Positions 6,965-14,890 of a DNA stretch of 47,988 nucleotides are shown here, piece after piece. Made by a program: the position numbers and the translations under genes. Position 1 is the first letter of the stretch. The number at the start of each line of letters is the position of its first letter. Below the pieces are notes generated by a model. The model saw only the letters and a program-made list of their open reading frames with translations, did no database searches and was not told the DNA's origin. Location: positions 1 to 47,988 of the IMG/VR virus record IMGVR_UViG_3300028596_000021, one strand, 5' to 3'. The DNA is from a virus.

Positions 6965-9050
6965 CCTGTTGCCCTCGCAGTTGCCGGACCCGTCCGACAT
7001 TCCCGGCACCGTGTTCCTGGACTGGGAGACGTCCGGACTGTACCCAGACGACGGTGCACGAATCGCGTCGGCTGGAGTGGCCTTCCGGTTTCGGGGCGAG
7101 GTGGTCTCGTTCGCTTGGCCGTTCAACCAGGGGCTGTACGGTAAGCCCGAGATCGAGACCGCCCGGTTCGGCTGGGAAGAGGGCCGGGAGATCACGGGGT
7201 ACTATGTGAACGACAGCCCCAAAACCGGGGCCAAGAAGGGTGATCCTAAGTACCGCAACACAAAACGGAAGCTGACGGCCGAGGAGGTCCTGCCCCCTAA
7301 TCCGAATCTAGGTCCGACCGAGTGGAACGCGCTCACCGCGTGGCTCCTAGAGAACGACATCGCCGCCCACAACCTGATGTTCGAGATTGTCATGGCTGGG
7401 TACGGAGTCAATCCGGAGATGCCAGGTGTCGACTTGATGCCGAACGGGGTGTGGTGCACCTTCCTAGGGAATCACCTGCTGGATCCGCAGCACAAGAAGG
7501 GGCTTAAGGAAACTGCCGACCGTCTGTACGGCGAGGCTCCGGACGAACAGAAGGTGCTTACCGACCACCTGAAAGAGCGCGGGGTGCCGGCGAAGCGGTA
7601 CGACTTGGCGGACTGGGACGTCATCAAGCCTTATTTGCTCGGGGACGTCCGGAAGGGTATCCGGTTGGCCTTGCATCAGTACCTGCGGTTCCGGGGACAC
7701 GAGGCTCGGATGGCACGGATGCACGAGCACATCCGAGAGCTGGATTGTTTCGTCCGACAGGAGCGGCGAGGTGTCCCGTACAACGCGACAGAGTCGCTGC
7801 GATGGGCCGACAAGATCGACGCGGCGGCTGACGAGCTGGAAAAGCAGATTCCGTTCCGAACCACCAACCCCGGGGCGGTGCAGTTCTATTTCACTAAGGA
7901 CGTGCTGGAGGACGGTACCCATTGTTTGGGGCTAAAACCGGTCAAGATGACCGCCCCGTCCAAAACCGCCCCCCTGGGAAACCCCAGTCTGGACGCTGAG
8001 GTGTTGGAGCAGCTGGATCAGCGGGACGTCCCGCACGCTCGCAAGTTCTACCGACTGCGTCAACTGAAGGACGCGAACGGGCGGTATTACCGGGGCTATG
8101 CTGAAGCTCTCGGGCCGGACGGACGGCTCCGGACGCGGTTCCGCCAGGTGGGCACCGCTACTGGACGAGCCTCCTGCGAACGCACGAACATGATGGCGAT
8201 TCCGCATGACCACCGGATGCTGGCGGCGGGGGCAGCGATCCTGCTGGAAGCTCCATCGCCGCGTGCGCTGATCGAGGCCCCGCCCGGATTCGAGCTGTGG
8301 CACATGGACTTGATGCAAGCCGAGCTTCGGGTGGCCACCCAATTCGCGCGGTGTGTCCGGATGTGGGAGACCATCGAACAAAACCGGGACCCGCACGGCG
8401 AAACCGCGATTGGTCTAGGTCTGGTGACCGGACCAGAGGACCCGGGGTGGTACAAGGGGCGGTCGGTGATCGGCAAGCGTTCGAACTTCAGCCTGATCTT
8501 CGGGGTGGGACATCGGACGTTCCGAGCGGACCTGCGCAAACAGTCCGGGCTGGATCTGGAGGTTCCGGACCACGTCTGTGTTACAGGGAAACGAGGGTGC
8601 ACTCGGCGAAACTGCAAGGTCAAGGAGCTGGTCGAGGCCTGGCACGAGCTGTACCCTGAGTTCCGTCCGACTATCGACACCTATATGAACGCGGCCGAGT
8701 ACGACCATCGGGTGTTGGTCCGGGGCGACCAGTGGCGTTATTTCACCGACGTGGAAATCGCCTATCACGACTTTCACAAAGCGTTCAACAACAAGGTCCA
8801 AGGCAATATCGGGATGTTCACCAAGCGGTGGATGGTCGAGGCGGATGATTTGCTGATGAGCCGGGGCATCCCGGACGACGCGGGGCTGTTGCTGCAGATT
8901 CATGACGCTTTGCTCGTCATGCTGCCGACCGGTATGCGGGACCTGGCTGAGGAATGCGCGGACATCGCGCGCCAGATGTGGACCGAGTGGTTCGAGATCC
9001 CAGGCGGGGTCGATGTCGAGCCGTGGAAGAAAGAGAGGGTAGCGGCGTGA
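6945..9050 (+). CDS. Family A DNA polymerase with 3'-5' exonuclease (DpoZ candidate)
   Basis: 701 residues. The N-terminal exonuclease has VFLDWETSG (Asp26, Glu28), HNLMFE (usually NxxFD; Glu147 replaces Asp) and YLLGD (Tyr230, Asp234). The polymerase domain has TATGRAS (about 404), motif A HMDLMQAELRVA (Asp455, Glu460), motif B GKRSNFSLIFG (Lys511, Phe515) and motif C LLQIHDALLV (Asp654). The Glu that normally follows Asp in motif C is Ala655. Its place directly ahead of purB and purZ makes it the likely polymerase for 2-aminoadenine DNA, by analogy with DpoZ polymerases found next to purZ in other siphoviruses; substrate preference cannot be read from the sequence. The start is GTG 6945 inside the primase end. 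Confidence 0.88.
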   Translation: MSPLRDDLLPSQLPDPSDIPGTVFLDWETSGLYPDDGARIASAGVAFRFRGEVVSFAWPFNQGLYGKPEIETARFGWEEGREITGYYVNDSPKTGAKKGDPKYRNTKRKLTAEEVLPPNPNLGPTEWNALTAWLLENDIAAHNLMFEIVMAGYGVNPEMPGVDLMPNGVWCTFLGNHLLDPQHKKGLKETADRLYGEAPDEQKVLTDHLKERGVPAKRYDLADWDVIKPYLLGDVRKGIRLALHQYLRFRGHEARMARMHEHIRELDCFVRQERRGVPYNATESLRWADKIDAAADELEKQIPFRTTNPGAVQFYFTKDVLEDGTHCLGLKPVKMTAPSKTAPLGNPSLDAEVLEQLDQRDVPHARKFYRLRQLKDANGRYYRGYAEALGPDGRLRTRFRQVGTATGRASCERTNMMAIPHDHRMLAAGAAILLEAPSPRALIEAPPGFELWHMDLMQAELRVATQFARCVRMWETIEQNRDPHGETAIGLGLVTGPEDPGWYKGRSVIGKRSNFSLIFGVGHRTFRADLRKQSGLDLEVPDHVCVTGKRGCTRRNCKVKELVEAWHELYPEFRPTIDTYMNAAEYDHRVLVRGDQWRYFTDVEIAYHDFHKAFNNKVQGNIGMFTKRWMVEADDLLMSRGIPDDAGLLLQIHDALLVMLPTGMRDLAEECADIARQMWTEWFEIPGGVDVEPWKKERVAA

Positions 9051-10231
9051 TCGAGCGGTATAAGGACAGGGCGATTCACGACGTCTGGAATCCGGCGACG
9101 ATCTACCGGCGGTGGCTGGAGGTGGAGATCGCTTACGTCCGGGAGATCGGCGGGGCGGAGGTGGCCGAGGCGCTGGAGAGCGTGAAGCCGCCGTCACCTG
9201 CTCAGGTCAACTACTACGAGCGCGAAACTGGCCACGACGTGGCCGCGTTCTTGGTGGCGTTGGACAAGAACGTTCAGGCCAAAGCCCGGAAAGGCGCGGG
9301 CGGAGATCTGCCGGACACGGTCTGGAATCGAGTCCGGTCCAGCCTGCACTTCAGGCTGACCAGTTCCGACGTGGTGGACACCGCTCTCGCATTGGGAGTC
9401 CTGCGTTCGCGGCTGGTTGTCGAGGACCGGGTGGCGAACCTGATGGGGGTGTTGGAGGCGTTCGCCAACTCGATCTCGGCGTGGGAGATCACACTCGGTC
9501 GTACCCACGGCCAGTTGGCCGCGCCGATGCCAGCCGACCACCGCTGGCGGGTTCTGGGCGAGATGCTGGACCGGGCCTGGACTCGGGCCGATGCTGGGTT
9601 CTTGTGGATGGACGTCGGAAAACTGTCTGGCCCGGTCGGGCTAGCCGATCCGAGCGAGGGACGCGCCTTGCAGAACCTCGGGTTGCGCGACACCACCGCG
9701 ACTCAGATCGTGCCGCGTGACCGACTGGCACATTGGGCACACTGCCTGGCGGAGTTGGCCACGGTGTGCGAGGCGATCGTGACTCAGGTGTGGCTGCTGG
9801 CACAAGCCGGGGTCGGCGAATTGCGGGTGGAGCCAAACGGCACGGTAGGTTCGTCCGCCATGCCGCACAAGGTGAACCCAGTGATCGCGGAGAATGTCCG
9901 GGGGCTCGCCCGAATGGCGAGGTCGCTGGCCGAGACGCTGCAACTCGGGATCGTTCAGTGGGGGGAGCACGACCTCGCCCACAGCTCCGTGGAGCGGGTG
10001 TCGGTGCCAGACTTACTCCACCTGGTGTGCACGATCGTGTCCCGCACGGCCACGCTGGTGTCCGGCGTGTCCTGGGTTGACCCGGGACGTCCGGCGGACT
10101 ATCGGGACAGTAGCGAGGACCTGCGGGCATTACAGGCCAGCGGACGGGCGTACGTCGACGCACACGCCGCGTTGACCGAGCTTTACCGCGACGGTAAGAT
10201 CAGCTACACCACTACCGAGGAGGGCCAGTAA
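9047..10231 (+). CDS. purB: Adenylosuccinate lyase
   Basis: 394 residues, slightly shorter than cellular PurB. Fumarase/aspartase superfamily motifs are all present: TGHDVAAF (61-68), LTSSDVVD (104-111), GRTHGQLAAPM (151-161) with the catalytic His, and the signature GSSAMPHKVNPVIAE (268-282) with the catalytic Ser loop. Cellular PurB removes fumarate from adenylosuccinate and SAICAR. Here it sits one base from a PurZ-type synthetase, so the likely substrate is the succino-2-amino-dAMP that PurZ makes, released as dZMP. Z phages described so far were reported to lean on host PurB, so a phage copy is unusual. GTG start at 9047 (GTGA overlap with the polymerase stop) with GAGAGGGT upstream. An internal promoter for purZ lies inside its 3' end. 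Confidence 0.9.
   Translation: MIERYKDRAIHDVWNPATIYRRWLEVEIAYVREIGGAEVAEALESVKPPSPAQVNYYERETGHDVAAFLVALDKNVQAKARKGAGGDLPDTVWNRVRSSLHFRLTSSDVVDTALALGVLRSRLVVEDRVANLMGVLEAFANSISAWEITLGRTHGQLAAPMPADHRWRVLGEMLDRAWTRADAGFLWMDVGKLSGPVGLADPSEGRALQNLGLRDTTATQIVPRDRLAHWAHCLAELATVCEAIVTQVWLLAQAGVGELRVEPNGTVGSSAMPHKVNPVIAENVRGLARMARSLAETLQLGIVQWGEHDLAHSSVERVSVPDLLHLVCTIVSRTATLVSGVSWVDPGRPADYRDSSEDLRALQASGRAYVDAHAALTELYRDGKISYTTTEEGQ
10183..10200 (+). promoter_or_regulatory. Dyad promoter-operator 3, inside purB
   Basis: TTACC-gcgac-GGTAAGAT, a perfect dyad within purB codons that end the protein. The -10 is TAAGAT at 10195-10200, without the TG extension. Transcription would start near 10207, giving purZ its own leader of about 24 bases with GAGGAGGG. 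It would let purZ and the genes behind it be expressed apart from the polymerase. Confidence 0.6.
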
Positions 10232-11292
10232 TGGCACGGAAGATTCAGGTGATCGTAGGAGGCCAGTTCGGGAGCGAGGGCAAAGGCCACTGCGCGGTCG
10301 AACTCGCCAGGCGCGAGGACGAGATGCTCGCGATCCGAACTGGTGGCCCAAACGCGGGACACACCGCGTACGGAGTCGCGGGTTTGGAGATCAAGGCCGC
10401 CACCCGGGAGTTCAAGCTCCGTCAGGTGCCGGTGGCGGCGGTGGCCAACCCCCGAGCTACCTGCGCGATCTCGGCCCGGTCGCTGGTCCAGTTGGACCTG
10501 GTCGAACGTGAGGCCAAGGAGACCGGCGTTCCGGTGTTGGTTATCGACCAGGCGGCTACGGTTCTGGAGTCGGCGCACATCACGGTCGAGGAGGCCGACG
10601 ATTCGTTGGCGTGGGGTTCTACCCGCAAGGGGATCGGAGCCGCCCGGATGGACCGGCTCCACCGGACCGCGCGCACCTGGGCCGACCTGGTGCCCTACTA
10701 CGACACCACCAAACTGGTCGAGGCGGACGTGGCGCGGCTGGCCCGCAACTTCCTGAACGGTGGGGCCACGGTCCAGATCGAGGCCGCCCAGGGGTACGGT
10801 CTGGGACTGCACACCGAGTTCTACCCGAAAACCACGTCGGCCGACTGCCGGGCGATCGACGCCTTGGCCGACGTCGGACTCTCGCCGTGGGAATTCTCGA
10901 ACACGGAACTGGAGATCTGGGTGGTGGTCCGACCGTACCCGATTCGAGTCGCGGGGGATTCCGGCCCACTGCGCAACGAAACCAGCTGGGAGGCGCTAGG
11001 TCTGCCGGCTGAGCGGACCACGGTCACGAACAAGGTCCGGCGCGTCGGGCTGTGGGACCCGACGCTGGTCGCCGAAGCGGTGCTGGCCAACGGCGTCCGC
11101 AACGTCAAGCTGTGGATGAACATGGCCGACCACCCGTACCCGTTCTTGTCCGGATTGACCTCGCTGGACGAGGTGTACGACAAGCGTTTCAAGGACGTCG
11201 AGGCGTGGTTGGAGCGGGTCGAGATCCAAACCGGTGCCAAGGTGGCCGCGCTGGGTACCGGACCGAACACCGCGATCTTCCTGGAGGACTGA
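10231..11292 (+). CDS. purZ: PurZ-type (2-amino-deoxy)adenylosuccinate synthetase
   Basis: 353 residues, close to phage PurZ and clearly shorter than cellular PurA (about 430). The P-loop reads GGQFGSEGKGH: Ser15 stands where PurA has its catalytic Asp (GDEGKG). As I recall, this change marks PurZ enzymes, which use dGMP rather than IMP. Other PurA features remain: GGPNAGHT with catalytic His44, GSTRKGIGAAR (129-139), and IEAAQG with Gln187. The enzyme would join aspartate to dGMP with ATP or dATP energy, forming the precursor that PurB cleaves to dZMP. The start overlaps the purB stop as TAATG and the stop overlaps the next gene as TGATG, so the three are translationally coupled. A standard PurA role is less likely given the Ser, the length and the context. 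Confidence 0.85.
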   Translation: MARKIQVIVGGQFGSEGKGHCAVELARREDEMLAIRTGGPNAGHTAYGVAGLEIKAATREFKLRQVPVAAVANPRATCAISARSLVQLDLVEREAKETGVPVLVIDQAATVLESAHITVEEADDSLAWGSTRKGIGAARMDRLHRTARTWADLVPYYDTTKLVEADVARLARNFLNGGATVQIEAAQGYGLGLHTEFYPKTTSADCRAIDALADVGLSPWEFSNTELEIWVVVRPYPIRVAGDSGPLRNETSWEALGLPAERTTVTNKVRRVGLWDPTLVAEAVLANGVRNVKLWMNMADHPYPFLSGLTSLDEVYDKRFKDVEAWLERVEIQTGAKVAALGTGPNTAIFLED

Positions 11293-11984
11293 TGGTCGAG
11301 TACACCAAGGGAGCTGCCGCTCTAGTCCCGGTGGTGCACAAGCAGAATTACGTTCCAGGGTCGATACCAGTAATCGGTGACCCGGGCGACTCAGAGTGTC
11401 TGCTGGCGCTACCCACTTCTCTGGACGGGAGCCACTCGGGTCCATGTTACACCCTTGCCACGAGAGTCGTGCGGGGGTTCGGGGACCTGTTCCCCTGTGC
11501 CACTCAGATAGGTCCCCATACGGTTTGTGGGCACACCGCGAGGAGCCACGTCGAAGTGGATCGTGCGATTCCCTGCTCCAAGTGCGGATGCGGGGGTTGG
11601 ACCGAGCCTCCCGAGCTGCCGGACACACGCCAGGGGCAAGTCGGGTCGTCGGCCGCCGTGACGGACTGGATGGGGATGGGTCCGGACGCCGAGATCGAAT
11701 ACAACTCGGAAGGGGCGGGTCAGTCCAAGATCCCGGCTGTGTTCACCACGATGCCGCTGCGCGCACTGTGGGAACTGTCCAAGCTGCAGAAGCAGGGGGA
11801 CCAGAAGTACGGTGCTCACAACTGGCGCGGTATCGAGGACCACGACCACGTCAATCATGCGTTCGCCCACCTGATGGCGCATTGCCTGGGAGACAAAACA
11901 GACAGGCACCTGCTGCACGCGACCTGGCGGTTGATGGCCGCGTTGGAGCAGCGGCTGGGCGACGGACGAGAGGAAGAGCTATGA
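11292..11984 (+). CDS. DUF5664/MazZ-like dNTP pyrophosphohydrolase candidate
   Basis: 230 residues. The C-terminal part (about 145-225) resembles DUF5664, the dATP/dGTP diphosphohydrolase family related to MazG: LRALWELSKLQKQGDQKYGAHNW, then HAFAHLMAHCLGDKTD and HLLHATWRLMAALEQRL, all-alpha with regularly placed His, Glu and Asp. In Z phages the MazZ enzyme converts dGTP to dGMP, the PurZ substrate, and this gene's place right behind purZ fits that job. The N-terminal 130 residues have Cys pairs (CSKCGCGG near 100) and may form a zinc domain I do not recognise. Coupled to purZ by TGATG and to the next gene by ATGA. Confidence 0.6.
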   Translation: MVEYTKGAAALVPVVHKQNYVPGSIPVIGDPGDSECLLALPTSLDGSHSGPCYTLATRVVRGFGDLFPCATQIGPHTVCGHTARSHVEVDRAIPCSKCGCGGWTEPPELPDTRQGQVGSSAAVTDWMGMGPDAEIEYNSEGAGQSKIPAVFTTMPLRALWELSKLQKQGDQKYGAHNWRGIEDHDHVNHAFAHLMAHCLGDKTDRHLLHATWRLMAALEQRLGDGREEEL

Positions 11985-12250
11985 CCGCGCCGATTAGGCG
12001 TCGTGAGGACGTGATCAGCGACGTCCACACCCTGGCCGAGGAGATGGGGTTTCGTCGCGTTCGGGTGGACCGGTCCCAGTACGAGGACGGCCCCTACATC
12101 GAGGTCGGGTATGCGTCCGAGGAGGTCCACATCCGGACCTCGATCCCTGAGCTGCGGTACCGCAAGCAATGGGACGAGGTGGAGATGGACGACGTCATCG
12201 ACCTGATCGAGCGGCTGCTCGACTGGAACCCCGAGGAGGGGCCGCAGTGA
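11981..12250 (+). CDS. Small acidic hypothetical protein
   Basis: 89 residues with alternating strands and helices and many Glu and Asp (about residues 18-80). It starts in an ATGA overlap with GAGAGGAAGAG upstream and ends in a GTGA overlap with the NDT-dUTPase gene, so it belongs to the nucleotide operon. I do not recognise a family. A regulatory or accessory role in nucleotide metabolism is only a guess from position. Confidence 0.7.
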   Translation: MTAPIRRREDVISDVHTLAEEMGFRRVRVDRSQYEDGPYIEVGYASEEVHIRTSIPELRYRKQWDEVEMDDVIDLIERLLDWNPEEGPQ

Positions 12251-13125
12251 CTGCCTTCGTCTACTTCGCCCACCCGGTCGACTTCGCCGACACCAGGACC
12301 GTGGTGAACGAGATCGCCCGGCAGATCAAGAATGCCGAACTGGCGCTGTACGACCCCGAACTGGCCTGGACGCTCCCGCAGTCGGCAGAGCCGGTCGCCA
12401 CGTTGACCAACGTGAACCGGGCGGTACTGTCCCAGTGCGACGCGGTGATCGCCTACCTGCCTTCGGGTACCCGCACCGTCGGGGTGCCGCGCGAGATCGA
12501 GCAGGCCGTGGCCGAGGGCAAGCCACTGCTGATCGTCTCGGACGCGGACACGTTTCGCCACTCGTGGGCGCTTCCTCAGGAGGACGCGAACGTCCGGCAC
12601 GTCGATTCGTTCAGCCCCAACCAGCTGCCCGGGGGGCTGGGATGGCTCAACGGTCGAGTCCGGCACCTACGTGTTCAGCGCCACCGGACACCGCCCGCCC
12701 AGGCCATGTACGTTCGGCTCGACCCGGGAGCGGCGATCCCCACTCGGGCCTACCAGGGCGACGCGGGGTTCGACATGTACACGACCGAGGAAACGACCAT
12801 TCCGGCAGGTGGGTTCGTCGACGTGCCGGTTGGTATCGCGATCCAGTTCCCCGAGCGGGTGTGGGGGATGATCGTGGGTCGCTCCTCGACCGTGCGCAGG
12901 CTGGACCTGCTGGTGACCCCGGGGGTGATCGATACCGGGTACCGGGGGCCGCTGTACGCGGGGGTTCGGTCCCTGCGAAGCGACGACTACATCGTCAAGA
13001 AGGGTGAACGGCTGGCCCAGATCATTCCGTTCCCGAACGTGGCGATGGGTCTACACGCCACCCCGGTGGACGTCCTTTCTCCGACTGATCGGGGCGAGGC
13101 CGGGTTTGGGTCGTCCGGTGCGTAA
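12247..13125 (+). CDS. NDT-like / dUTPase fusion
   Basis: 292 residues in two domains. Residues 1-115 resemble nucleoside 2-deoxyribosyltransferases: a VYFAHPVDF strand, CDAVIAYLPSG, then GVPREIEQAVAEGKPLLIV with a Glu at the nucleophile position. Residues about 156-292 form a trimeric dUTPase with all five motifs: YQGDAGFDMY, GRSSTVRRL, GVIDTGYRGPLYAG, RLAQIIP and the C-terminal RGEAGFGSSG arm. The dUTPase half hydrolyses dUTP to dUMP and keeps uracil out of DNA. The first half might salvage or sense deoxynucleosides. The fusion closes the nucleotide operon and suggests tight control of dNTP pools. GTG start, GTGA overlap, GAGGAGG upstream. Confidence 0.85.
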   Translation: MTAFVYFAHPVDFADTRTVVNEIARQIKNAELALYDPELAWTLPQSAEPVATLTNVNRAVLSQCDAVIAYLPSGTRTVGVPREIEQAVAEGKPLLIVSDADTFRHSWALPQEDANVRHVDSFSPNQLPGGLGWLNGRVRHLRVQRHRTPPAQAMYVRLDPGAAIPTRAYQGDAGFDMYTTEETTIPAGGFVDVPVGIAIQFPERVWGMIVGRSSTVRRLDLLVTPGVIDTGYRGPLYAGVRSLRSDDYIVKKGERLAQIIPFPNVAMGLHATPVDVLSPTDRGEAGFGSSGA

Positions 13126-13948
13126 GAACCCAGTCCCTCCGTCGTGGGTTTCCGACGAACCGGACGAGCCTCGGCCGAAACAACGGCCCCCGGGGGCAGA
13201 CGGTCCGTCGGAGCCCGAGACGGAGGAGGACAAAGCGCTGCCTCGCAACCAACAGTCGGCTAAGTCTCGCCGCAAGCGAGAGCCTCGAACATCGTTCCAG
13301 CCTGGGTACCAGGAAGGTCCGGTGGGCGATAAGACCTGCGGCGCTCGCAAGGAGGAAGGGAGCCGTTGCTCTCGGGCGGCGGGGTGGGGCACCGACCACG
13401 TCGGGTACGGCCCGTGCAAGTACCATCTCGGGTCCACCCCGACTGGACGGAAGGCGTCCGCGTACGAGATGGCAGGCGAGTTAATGGTGTTCTACGGCTC
13501 TCCGATCGATACCAACCCGATCGAGGCGTTGTTAGACGAGGTAAGTCGCACCGCCGGACACGTGGCGTGGCTCGGGCAGGTGATCGGCAGGTTCAACGTC
13601 CCACTCGAAGAGGAAGTCGACAAAAAAGGCGGTATCACCGTTCGTCGTCCGGCAGGAATTCCGCCCGAGGTCGACGGGTGGATCAAGATGTACCAGTCCG
13701 AACGCAACCAACTGGTTCGGGTGTCCAAGGCCGCGCTGGACGCTGGAGTCAACGAGCGGCTGGTGCAGATCGCAGAACACCAAGCCACCAAGTTCGCGAA
13801 CGCGATCGAGACGATCCTGGACGAGCTGGGGCTGACCGCGTCCCAACAGATGTTGGTACCGCAGGTGGTTCCTCGGGTGTTGCGGTCCCTGGCCGCGTCC
13901 CCCGCGTTACTGGAAGGGGTGGTGGTCGACGATGACGTTTCCGACTGA
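13118..13948 (+). CDS. Terminase small subunit
   Basis: 276 residues. The N-terminal 65 residues are disordered (Pro, Glu, Arg, Lys). A zinc-like motif CGARKEEGSRCSRAAGWGTDHVGYGPCKYHLGSTP (given by positions: about residues 71-105, Cys71, Cys81, Cys97, His100) is typical of actinophage small terminase proteins. Helices follow that include EALLDEVSRTAGHVAWLG. The protein should recognise phage DNA for packaging. It lies about 5 kb ahead of the large subunit, separated by small genes, which is unusual. The start is GTG 13118, overlapping the dUTPase end by 8 bases, with no strong ribosome binding site. Confidence 0.7.
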   Translation: MRKNPVPPSWVSDEPDEPRPKQRPPGADGPSEPETEEDKALPRNQQSAKSRRKREPRTSFQPGYQEGPVGDKTCGARKEEGSRCSRAAGWGTDHVGYGPCKYHLGSTPTGRKASAYEMAGELMVFYGSPIDTNPIEALLDEVSRTAGHVAWLGQVIGRFNVPLEEEVDKKGGITVRRPAGIPPEVDGWIKMYQSERNQLVRVSKAALDAGVNERLVQIAEHQATKFANAIETILDELGLTASQQMLVPQVVPRVLRSLAASPALLEGVVVDDDVSD

Positions 13949-14210
13949 GGAAGAAGAGGACCGGTCCGAGCTTATCGACCAACTTCGTGATTTGGCCGAA
14001 GAAGTGGGACAGGACATGGTCGGCAGGGTGACCCCCGAAATCGCCAAGGTCCTGGAGATGTGGCTGCTGCGGGAGGTGCATCTCGCGGTCCGGCGTGCAC
14101 ACGAGGCGATGGCCGACGGCGTACCTCCCGACTCCGCGTTCTTTCTGGCTGTCGACGACATGGGATTCCAACTAGCCCACGCGCTGAGTGAGGCCTGGCG
14201 TACCGGCTAG
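13932..14210 (+). CDS. Hypothetical acidic helical protein
   Basis: 92 residues, strongly acidic N-terminus (EEEEDRSEL) and long amphipathic helices throughout. It overlaps the small terminase end by 17 bases and uses GGAAGGGGTGG as ribosome binding site. It could partner the terminase, but the sequence itself does not show this. No family recognised. Confidence 0.65.
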   Translation: MTFPTEEEEDRSELIDQLRDLAEEVGQDMVGRVTPEIAKVLEMWLLREVHLAVRRAHEAMADGVPPDSAFFLAVDDMGFQLAHALSEAWRTG

Positions 14211-14219
14211 ACATCGTCC

Positions 14220-14237
14220 TTACCAGCGTGGTAAGAT
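14220..14237 (+). promoter_or_regulatory. Dyad promoter-operator 4 (leaderless)
   Basis: TTACC-agcgt-GGTAAGAT with extended -10 TGGTAAGAT (hexamer 14232-14237). Only six bases separate the -10 from ATG 14244, so the mRNA should begin at the start codon. Confidence 0.75.
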
Positions 14238-14243
14238 CGGTTC

Positions 14244-14432
14244 ATGCGACGCCGGACTGTACGACCCAGCACCCACCGTTTCTTGGTCTTCGTGACCATG
14301 GTCCTTGCGACTGTGGTTTGGGTCTCGTGGGAGCTGGGTCGTCTTGTTGCCAAACGCCCGAGCTACGCCGCGATCGCCATCCTGTCCGGTCTGGTGTTCG
14401 CTCTGTTTGCGGCGGGATGGGCTGTCAAATGA
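14244..14432 (+). CDS. Small two-segment membrane protein
   Basis: 62 residues. A basic N-terminus (MRRRTVRPSTHR) is followed by two hydrophobic stretches, FLVFVTMVLATVVWVSW and YAAIAILSGLVFALFAAGW, with a short charged turn between. The N-terminus is probably cytoplasmic. It is read from a leaderless start behind promoter 4 and ends in an ATGA overlap with the next gene. Function unknown. Confidence 0.65.
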   Translation: MRRRTVRPSTHRFLVFVTMVLATVVWVSWELGRLVAKRPSYAAIAILSGLVFALFAAGWAVK

Positions 14433-14572
14433 CCGAGGAGACCCGATGCCCAGTTACCGGTTGGCTTATCTCCGGGTGTATGGCGGACAACACCACCGCG
14501 ACCCCGGACGACACCGCAGACCCGGACTTGGCTTACGAGCACTGGCGCGAGTTGCAATGGTACTGGAGCTGA
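14429..14572 (+). CDS. Small hypothetical protein
   Basis: 47 residues, acidic (ATPDDTADPDLAYEHW) with two Cys near the N-terminus and a Trp-rich end (WRELQWYWS). It starts in an ATGA overlap with the preceding membrane protein, typical for this genome. An inner ATG at residue 18 is an alternative start. Function unknown. Confidence 0.5.
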   Translation: MTEETRCPVTGWLISGCMADNTTATPDDTADPDLAYEHWRELQWYWS

Positions 14573-14635
14573 GACGCCCAGTTCTGGTTTTGGCCGCGAC
14601 GCTGATGTTGCGGTTCGGTTGAAGAGAGGGAAGCA

Positions 14636-14890
14636 ATGACACCGTCGATGCGCCTGTGGCGCGCGATCAAGTACCTGGCCACCCGGTTCGGCTGGTTCGC
14701 TCTGGGGTTCCTGACGAACCTGGGAATGGCGATTTACGCCAGCAAGGGGTCCGGCCGCGCCAAGCTGATGGCCGAGGCCAGTGGGAATCGTCCGGTCAAC
14801 CTGTCCCAGTTCCCGGACAAGGACCGGTTCCAGGCCATGGAAGTCCGGACCGGGCGGTTTTACTCGGGGGCGGGTGAACTCGATGACTGA
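14636..14890 (+). CDS. Small membrane-anchored protein
   Basis: 84 residues. Basic residues, then a hydrophobic segment FGWFALGFLTNLGMAIYAS (about residues 18-36), then a soluble charged tail. GAGAGGGAAG precedes the ATG by a few bases. It overlaps the next gene by 8 bases. Function unknown. Confidence 0.65.
   Translation: MTPSMRLWRAIKYLATRFGWFALGFLTNLGMAIYASKGSGRAKLMAEASGNRPVNLSQFPDKDRFQAMEVRTGRFYSGAGELDD

Noticed and set aside
9489-10163. Leftward frame over purB
   Set aside because: Pro/Arg-rich shadow of a well-supported gene; no ribosome site and no family pattern.
10231-11292. Ordinary host-like adenylosuccinate synthetase (purA)
   Set aside because: The Ser in GSEGKG, the short length and the polymerase and MazZ-like neighbours fit PurZ better, although substrate use is unproven.
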